From positions 1 through 10,496 of the forward strand of contig CAJGDF010000037.1 in the NCBI GenBank assembly GCA_904502105.1: a DNA stretch of 10,496 nt, read 5' to 3'. Shown one piece after another: positions 5,151-10,496 of this stretch (the first letter of the stretch is position 1; every line of letters starts with the position of its first letter). Both the position numbers and the translations under genes were made by a program. Source of the DNA: an uncultured Clostridia bacterium. Lineage in GTDB: Bacteria; Bacillota; Clostridia; Oscillospirales; UBA644. Below the pieces are notes generated by a model. It ran no database searches and was not told the DNA's origin. It worked only from the letters and a program-made list of their open reading frames with translations.

Positions 5151-6743
5151 ATGAAAATAACTGTAAATTCTAAATTTCTGGTTCTTCCGGTAAGTCCTTT
5201 TGTTTCAAACACAAATGTCAGAATTTTTAAAGATGGGGTGTTGGTCGATGATATATCTCTTCGTCTTGATTATAAAAATTCGTGTACATATTCATACTTC
5301 CCAATTGAAAAATATATGGGATGCGAGCTTACCGTAACAGCCGAACCATACTCTGAACTTCGTGATATTCAGACCGATATTATCAAACGTGATGAGAAAA
5401 CAGAAATATTTCGTCCGTTCGTTCATTTTACAGCTGAATACGGTTGGATCAATGATCCTAACGGTCTTGTAAAATACACTTCTCCTGTTGATGGAAAAAC
5501 AACATATCATATGTTTTATCAACATAATCCCTATGATTGGGAGTGGGGCAATATGCATTGGGGACATGCCGTGAGTGATGATCTTTTAACATGGAAACAT
5601 CTTCCAGATGCTCTTTATCCCGATGATGGCGGTACGATGTTTTCAGGCAGTGCAGTTGTTGATAAAACAAATTGTTCCGGTCTTCGTGTCGGAAAAGAAG
5701 ATCCTATTCTTCTTTTTTATACCTGTGCTGGCAGAACTTCTGCCCGTTCCCGAGAGAAAGATTTTGTTCAGTGTATGGCTTATTCTACCGATGGCGGTAT
5801 AACATTTACAAAATACGAGAATAATCCTGTCGTAGATACTATTTGTCCGGATAATCGCGATCCTAAAGTTGTGTGGTGCGAGGAACTTTGTAAATACGTA
5901 ATGGCGCTTTATCTTGAAGGAAACAGATATACTCTTTTAACATCAGAAAATCTTCTTGATTGGGTTAAAATTCAAGAGTATGAACTGGAGGGTGACGGTG
6001 AATGTCCGGATATATATCCTCTTAATGCCGACGGTGATCCGAATAAACGTAAATGGATCATAAGCGGAGCTTCTTATCATTATATTGTTGGTGATTTTGT
6101 TGATGGAAGATTTGTTGAATGCCAATCAATGCGCTGCAATAATTCCGGACCTCACAGTTATGCTGCACAGACATTTTTCGATGATAATGAGGATGAAAGA
6201 ATTCAAATTGCTTGGATCAGAAACACAAATTTCGGATCTGCTTATATAAAAGGACAAATGAGCGTTCCTTGCAGACTGTGGCTTGAAGACTCGTCGGACG
6301 GATTTAACCTCTGTTCTCTACCGATTGATGATTTCTCTTTTTTGTACGGAAGATCTGAAAAATTTGAAAATATTTCAGTAGCTGAAAATTCACCGTTTAT
6401 AGCAAATCTTGAAGAAACGGCTTATGAAATTTGCATTGAAATGAATCCGACCGAAATAAATGCAGAGCTGTTGGTTCAGATTTTCGGCTCATACATTATA
6501 ATAGATAAGAATGCACGTTCTGTTTATGCAGATAATTGCAGAATGCCTCTTTCTTTTGATAATCAAACCGTTAAATTGAAAATGATTTTTGATAAAGGTA
6601 CGATTGAATTTTTTGACGGATATGGAAAATCAACAATGTCTGTTCCGTATCTTTCAAATTACAACAGAAATTATGCTTCAATATCTTCTGCGGAAAAATG
6701 CAATATAGAAAAAATTACATTAACGGAGCTAACGTGTAGATAA
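5151..6743 (+). CDS. Glycoside hydrolase family 32 beta-fructosidase (cytoplasmic)
   Basis: GH32 enzymes split beta-fructosidic bonds in sucrose, sucrose phosphate, fructo-oligosaccharides, inulin or levan, releasing fructose with retention. The five-bladed propeller carries all three catalytic landmarks: WINDPNG at 99-105 (nucleophile Asp102), RDP at 236-238 (Asp237, transition-state stabiliser) and GECPD at 283-287 (acid/base Glu284). FSGS at 164-167 is also typical. A C-terminal beta-sandwich follows (about 400-530). Residues 1-85 form an extra N-terminal domain, rich in beta strands, of the kind found in some clostridial GH32 proteins. There is no signal peptide, so the substrate must be imported. 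AGGAG overlaps the stop of the upstream CPBP gene and lies about 6 nt before the ATG. A fructokinase-like gene follows after 2 nt, which fits release of free fructose. Sucrose, sucrose-6-phosphate or short fructan as substrate cannot be told apart here. Confidence 0.93.
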   Translation: MKITVNSKFLVLPVSPFVSNTNVRIFKDGVLVDDISLRLDYKNSCTYSYFPIEKYMGCELTVTAEPYSELRDIQTDIIKRDEKTEIFRPFVHFTAEYGWINDPNGLVKYTSPVDGKTTYHMFYQHNPYDWEWGNMHWGHAVSDDLLTWKHLPDALYPDDGGTMFSGSAVVDKTNCSGLRVGKEDPILLFYTCAGRTSARSREKDFVQCMAYSTDGGITFTKYENNPVVDTICPDNRDPKVVWCEELCKYVMALYLEGNRYTLLTSENLLDWVKIQEYELEGDGECPDIYPLNADGDPNKRKWIISGASYHYIVGDFVDGRFVECQSMRCNNSGPHSYAAQTFFDDNEDERIQIAWIRNTNFGSAYIKGQMSVPCRLWLEDSSDGFNLCSLPIDDFSFLYGRSEKFENISVAENSPFIANLEETAYEICIEMNPTEINAELLVQIFGSYIIIDKNARSVYADNCRMPLSFDNQTVKLKMIFDKGTIEFFDGYGKSTMSVPYLSNYNRNYASISSAEKCNIEKITLTELTCR

Positions 6744-6745
6744 AT

Positions 6746-7612
6746 ATGAAATGCCTTGTTTTTGGAGAAATTTTGTGGGATGTTTACCCTGATCAGGCCG
6801 TTATAGGCGGTGCTGCATTTAATTTCGGTGCACATCTTTCTATCGTTGGAGAAGATGTCTGGTTTATGACGGCGGTAGGAAATGACAGCCTTGGTTCGGA
6901 TGCAATCAGAAAAATCGAGCAATACGGAATGAAAAAAGATTATGTCCTGATTTCGGATAAACAAACGGGTCAATGCCTTGTAACGCTCGACGAAAAAAAG
7001 ATACCGTCTTATTGTCTGCTTACAGATACGGCTTATGATAATATTAATGTAACATCAGAAACATTGAATTCTGTCAAAGAAAAATCGTTTGATGTCCTTT
7101 ATTTTAATACTCTTGGTCAACGTATGCCCGTATCCGAAAGATCTCTTAAATTATTGCTTGAAAATATTGAATTTAAAAATATTTTCTGTGATGTTAATAT
7201 CAGAGAGGGCAATTTCAGCGTTGACGGATTAAAGCTTTGCCTTGAAACGGCTGATATAGTTAAAATGAGCGATGAGGACGTTAAGTTTGTAAAACAAACA
7301 AAAATTATTGATGAAAGTATCTTACCGTTTGAGACCGCATTAAGCAAATCTTTTCCGAATATCAAGCTTTTTCTATACACTCTCGGAGAAAAAGGTTCGA
7401 TCGTTTACGATTACGTTAACGGCATAGAGTATCAGTCCGATATTCCCGAAAAAGTAGATGTTGTATCAACGGTCGGGGCAGGGGATTGTTACGGTGCCTC
7501 GTTCCTTCATAAATATTTTGAATGTAACGATATCCCCAAATCCATCTCTTTCGCCGCAAAAAGGAGCGCTGCCGTTGTTTGCAGTACAGAAGCCATTCCT
7601 GATAATATGTAA
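6746..7612 (+). CDS. PfkB-family carbohydrate kinase, probable fructokinase
   Basis: PfkB (ribokinase) family sugar kinases phosphorylate sugars with ATP. Beside a GH32 gene the likely reaction is fructose to fructose 6-phosphate, feeding glycolysis. The 288-residue protein has the N-terminal sugar-binding glycines GGAAFNFGAHLS (21-32), the AVGNDSLG segment (43-50), a DVNIREGNF segment (149-157) and the ATP/anion-hole signature STVGAGD with catalytic base Asp247. The first residue of that signature is Ser241, where Asp is more usual. This seems tolerated in fructokinases but is worth noting. The ATG follows the GH32 stop by 2 nt, and the only purine-rich site (GGAG, 6725-6728) is too far away, so translation probably depends on coupling. 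No transporter or regulator gene for the sugar is present in the window. Confidence 0.88.
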   Translation: MKCLVFGEILWDVYPDQAVIGGAAFNFGAHLSIVGEDVWFMTAVGNDSLGSDAIRKIEQYGMKKDYVLISDKQTGQCLVTLDEKKIPSYCLLTDTAYDNINVTSETLNSVKEKSFDVLYFNTLGQRMPVSERSLKLLLENIEFKNIFCDVNIREGNFSVDGLKLCLETADIVKMSDEDVKFVKQTKIIDESILPFETALSKSFPNIKLFLYTLGEKGSIVYDYVNGIEYQSDIPEKVDVVSTVGAGDCYGASFLHKYFECNDIPKSISFAAKRSAAVVCSTEAIPDNM

Positions 7613-7614
7613 AA

Positions 7615-7644
7615 AACAGCCAACACTTCAATGTGTTGGCTGTT
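7615..7644. terminator. Bidirectional terminator between the kinase and pflA
   Basis: A perfect 12-bp stem (AACAGCCAACAC at 7615-7626 with 7633-7644) encloses a 6-nt loop. On the plus strand it is followed by TCTTTTA. On the minus strand a run of six T follows (7611-7616 is all A on the plus strand, sharing two bases with the stem). It lies between the convergent kinase and pflA stop codons and can end both transcripts. Confidence 0.9.
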
Positions 7645-7647
7645 CTT

Positions 7648-8364
7648 TTATCTGTCGAATCCTTCAAAAAGAGATTCAAATTTTTTTATATCATCTTTTG
7701 TCGGTTCGGGTTTATCTGCAAACGGGAAAGCTATTCCGAGCTTTTCGTATTTTATGCTGCACATTTTCTTGAACGGCAAAAGTTCGATCTTGTCTATGCA
7801 TTTATGCGTTTGAGCAATTTCGTGCAGACGTATCATACTTTCTTCATTGTCGTTAACGGTTGGGATGACAACGTGACGAATCGTTGTTGCAATCTTTTTT
7901 TCGTTAAGATATTCAAGAAAATCAAGCGGTTTTTGCATTTCGCATCCGACATGCTTTTTGTAAAGCTCATCATCAGTATATTTTATGTCAAGAAGAACAC
8001 GGTCTGTGTGTTCAAGCATATCCTTAACTTTGTCGTTAAGAATACTGCCCGAAGTGTCAAGACAGGTGTTTATGCCTTCTTTATGGCATAACTCGAATAC
8101 CTCTTTAACAAATTCTGCCTGAAGAAGCGGTTCGCCGCCTGAAAAAGTAAGTCCGCCGTCTTTGCCGAAATATTCTTTATATCGCACAGCTTTTTTTACA
8201 ATATCTTCAGCAGAGTATTCTGTTCCGCCATTCATTTCCCATGTGTCGGGATTATGACAGCAGGAACATCTCAGATTACATCCCTGTAAAAATACCGCAA
8301 ATCTTACTCCCGGGCCGTCAAGCGTACCGAGGCTTTGAATAGAGTGTATTTTCCCTATACTCAT
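7648..8364 (-). CDS. pflA: Pyruvate formate-lyase-activating enzyme (radical SAM)
   Basis: PflA is a radical SAM enzyme that uses a [4Fe-4S] cluster and S-adenosylmethionine to make the glycyl radical on pyruvate formate-lyase under anaerobic conditions. The 238-residue protein has the length of the single-cluster activases. The cluster motif CNLRCSCC (Cys29, Cys33, Cys36, spacing CX3CX2C) is intact, and SGGEP at 75-79 contacts [17 protein letters not shown] before the cluster is typical of PflA. There is no extra ferredoxin insert of the kind found in activases of other glycyl radical enzymes, which supports PFL as its partner. Its ATG overlaps the pflB stop as ATGA (8361-8364), so the two are translationally coupled. 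Only a weak GAAG ribosome binding site is present. Confidence 0.96.
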   Translation of the reverse strand: MSIGKIHSIQSLGTLDGPGVRFAVFLQGCNLRCSCCHNPDTWEMNGGTEYSAEDIVKKAVRYKEYFGKDGGLTFSGGEPLLQAEFVKEVFELCHKEGINTCLDTSGSILNDKVKDMLEHTDRVLLDIKYTDDELYKKHVGCEMQKPLDFLEYLNEKKIATTIRHVVIPTVNDNEESMIRLHEIAQTHKCIDKIELLPFKKMCSIKYEKLGIAFPFADKPEPTKDDIKKFESLFEGFDR

Positions 8365-10496
8365 ATTGCTTCGTGGAATGTACGGCTGATAACTTCACGC
8401 TGCTGTTCTCTTGAAAGCTTGCAGAAGTTAACCGCATAGCCCGATACTCGAATGGTAAGATTCGGATATTCTTCGGGATTTTCGTATGCCTTGAGAAGAG
8501 TTTCTCTGTTCATTATATTAACGTTGATGTGGTGAGCCTTCTTTGCAAAGTAACCGTCAAGTATAGAAACAAGATTTGTAATTCTTTCTTCGCCTGTTCT
8601 TCCGAGAGCATCGGGAGTAATGGAGAATGTGTTGGAAATACCGTCACGGCAGTCATCGTAACTGATTTTTGCAACAGAGTTAAGAGAAGCAAGCGCACCG
8701 TTTTCTTCTCTGTTGTGCATCGGGTTAGCACCGGGCGCGAACGGAGCAGCATTCTTTCTTCCGTCGGGGGTAGCACCTGTGTTCTTACCGTAAGCTACGT
8801 TGGAGGTTATTGTAAGAACGGAGAGGGTATGTTCCGCATTTCTGTATGTGGGGGTCTTGCGGAGCTCAGTAATCATTTTATGAGCCATTTCTTTTGCGAT
8901 AAGGTCAACACGGTCGTCATCGTTACCGTATTTGGGGAAGTTGCCGACTGTATTGAAATCAACAATGAAACCGTTTTCGTCTTTAATGGGGTGAACGTCT
9001 GCAAATTTGATCGCACTCAAAGAGTCAGCAACAACAGAAAGACCTGCTATACCGAAAGCCATGAATCTGCCGACATCGGTGTCGTGAAGAGCCATCTGTG
9101 TCTTTTCATACGCATATTTATCGTGCATATAGTGAATAACGTTCATTGTATTATCGTAAAGATGGCTGAGCCAAGCGATATATGTATCCATTCTGGTCAT
9201 AACTTCGTCGAAGTCGAGCTTGTCGCCTTCCATTACGGGCATCTGAGGACCGATATGCATTTTGCTTGAGGTGTCAAAACCGCCGTTGATAGCAAGAAGA
9301 AGGAGCTTTGCAAGGTTGCATCTTGCACCGAAGAACTGCATCTGCTTGCCTACCTTCATTGCGGAAACACAGCATGCGATAGCGTAGTCGTCACCGTAGA
9401 TAGGACGCATAATATCGTCGTTTTCATACTGAATGGAGTCTGTGTCTGCGGAAACTTTTGCACAGAATTTCTTGAAGTTTTCAGGAAGAGCTGTTGACCA
9501 GAGAATGGTGATGTTAGGCTCGGGTGAAGAACCGAGAGTATAAAGGGTGTTGAGGATTCGGAAGCTGTTTTTGGTTACAAGAGTTCTTCCGTCTTCACCC
9601 ATACCGCCGACAGCCTCTGTTATCCACATCGGGTCGCCGCCGAAAAGTTCGTTATATTCGGGGGTACGGAGGTGACGTGCAATTCTGAGCTTCATAACGA
9701 AATCGTCGATGAGCTCCTGAGCTGTTTCTTCGGTAAGAATTCCGTTTGCAATATCGCGTTCGATATAAATATCAAAGAAGGTGCTTACTCTGCCCAGGGA
9801 CATAGCTGCGCCGTTCTGTTCCTTGATCGCGCCGAGGTATGCAAAATAAGTCCACTGAATAGCTTCTCTTGCATTGCTTGCAGGTTCGCTGATATCATAA
9901 CCGTACATAGCAGCCATTTCTTTCATATAACCGAGAAATGCGATCTGCTGGAAAAGTTCTTCATCAAGACGAACGATATCTGCGTTGAATGTTTTATCGG
10001 AAAGAGCTTCCTTGTCTTTTTTCTTTTCAGCGATAAGTCTGTCAACACCGTAAAGTGCAACACGTCTGTAGTCACCGATGATTCTGCCTCTGCCGTATGC
10101 ATCGGGAAGACCTGTTATGATATGGCTTTTACGTGCCTGACGCATTTCATCGGTGTATGCACGGAAAACGCCGTCGTTATGTGTTGTACGGAATTTGAAT
10201 TCCTCTTCTATTTTTGTGCTTAATTTATAACCGTATGCTTCGCAAGCTTGGCGAGCCATTCTGATGCCGCCGAAGGGGTTAACACCTCTCTTGAGAGGTC
10301 TGTTGGTCTGCATACCAACGATAAGTTCGTTTTCTTTATCAATATATCCAGGCGAAAAACTCGTAAGCGAAGAAACGGTGGACGTGTCGATATCAAGTAC
10401 ACCACCAAATTGACGCTCAATCGCAAAAAGTCCTTGAACTTTTTTCATAAGCGCCTTCGTACGATTAGTCGCGCCCTTTAAGAAAGCGCCGTCGCC
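8361..10496 (-). CDS. pflB: Pyruvate formate-lyase (start beyond right edge)
   Basis: PFL cleaves pyruvate with CoA into acetyl-CoA and formate, the main anaerobic fate of pyruvate in many fermenters, and yields ATP through acetate kinase. The visible 711 residues contain the catalytic pair IACCVSAM (two Cys codons at 9369-9374) and the glycyl radical motif RVSGYAVNF (Gly codon 8439-8441), 26 residues from the C-terminus as in Escherichia coli PflB. The frame stays open from the Met at 10446-10448 to the window edge. Those extra residues, [16 protein letters not shown], align with the GDESFLAGATEATTTL segment of E. coli PFL, so the Met is internal and roughly 30 to 50 residues are missing. 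No ribosome binding site precedes that Met. Promoter and leader are outside the window. pflA follows with a 4-nt overlap. Confidence 0.97.
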   Translation of the reverse strand, partial: GDGAFLKGATNRTKALMKKVQGLFAIERQFGGVLDIDTSTVSSLTSFSPGYIDKENELIVGMQTNRPLKRGVNPFGGIRMARQACEAYGYKLSTKIEEEFKFRTTHNDGVFRAYTDEMRQARKSHIITGLPDAYGRGRIIGDYRRVALYGVDRLIAEKKKDKEALSDKTFNADIVRLDEELFQQIAFLGYMKEMAAMYGYDISEPASNAREAIQWTYFAYLGAIKEQNGAAMSLGRVSTFFDIYIERDIANGILTEETAQELIDDFVMKLRIARHLRTPEYNELFGGDPMWITEAVGGMGEDGRTLVTKNSFRILNTLYTLGSSPEPNITILWSTALPENFKKFCAKVSADTDSIQYENDDIMRPIYGDDYAIACCVSAMKVGKQMQFFGARCNLAKLLLLAINGGFDTSSKMHIGPQMPVMEGDKLDFDEVMTRMDTYIAWLSHLYDNTMNVIHYMHDKYAYEKTQMALHDTDVGRFMAFGIAGLSVVADSLSAIKFADVHPIKDENGFIVDFNTVGNFPKYGNDDDRVDLIAKEMAHKMITELRKTPTYRNAEHTLSVLTITSNVAYGKNTGATPDGRKNAAPFAPGANPMHNREENGALASLNSVAKISYDDCRDGISNTFSITPDALGRTGEERITNLVSILDGYFAKKAHHINVNIMNRETLLKAYENPEEYPNLTIRVSGYAVNFCKLSREQQREVISRTFHEAI

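Noticed and set aside
7633..8091. Plus-strand open frame over pflA
   Set aside because: Antisense to an intact radical SAM gene, and its start lies in the terminator hairpin.
8529..10223. Plus-strand open frames inside pflB (8529-9269 and 9672-10223)
   Set aside because: Shadows of the highly biased pflB codons; translations are Val/Cys/Phe-rich with no recognisable motif.
1..10496. Mobile element, phage, CRISPR array or toxin-antitoxin pair
   Set aside because: No transposase, integrase, spaced direct repeats or small paired genes were found; base composition and codon use are even across the window.

Overview
The window looks like chromosome of a low-GC, strictly anaerobic Firmicute, most likely a gut-type clostridium. 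The grounds are AT-rich intergenic DNA, strong GGAGG ribosome binding sites, consensus sigma-A promoters, Rho-independent terminators, a clostridial-type pyruvate formate-lyase and its oxygen-sensitive activase. I see no phage, insertion sequence, CRISPR, tRNA or rRNA. This is mostly core metabolism with a few accessory membrane and regulatory genes.

Left part, minus strand (1-2698). In transcription order: a membrane-anchored MerR-type regulator with a C-terminal zinc ribbon (1958-2698), a CPBP/CAAX-type intramembrane protease overlapping it by 14 nt (1222-1971), a PnuC-type vitamin/nucleoside transporter (394-1077), and the N-terminal third of thioredoxin reductase trxB, cut by the left edge (1-308). 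The regulator promoter has the 19-bp spacer and central dyad typical of MerR control. pnuC has its own consensus promoter, then a leader of about 100 nt that ends in a strong terminator hairpin whose T-tract touches the pnuC ribosome binding site. This looks like a transcription attenuator.

Middle, plus strand (2862-7644). glnA (glutamine synthetase I) runs from a perfect TTGACA-17-TATAAT promoter and ends at a strong terminator. It is followed at once by a second CPBP protease, a cytoplasmic GH32 beta-fructosidase and a PfkB-family kinase, probably fructokinase. These three are packed as one operon with gaps of 9 and 2 nt. The last two make a short route from sucrose or fructo-oligosaccharide to fructose phosphate. 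A bidirectional terminator (7615-7644) separates this operon from the convergent pfl genes.

Right part, minus strand (7648-10496). pflB and pflA overlap by 4 nt and form the pyruvate formate-lyase system (pyruvate + CoA to acetyl-CoA + formate). The pflB frame stays open through the right edge, so its true start lies outside the window.

The most noteworthy points are the pnuC attenuator leader with no riboswitch class I recognise, and the pairing of a membrane-tethered transcription factor with an intramembrane protease, which suggests (but does not prove) regulated proteolysis. The presence of two CPBP proteases on either side of glnA is also unusual.
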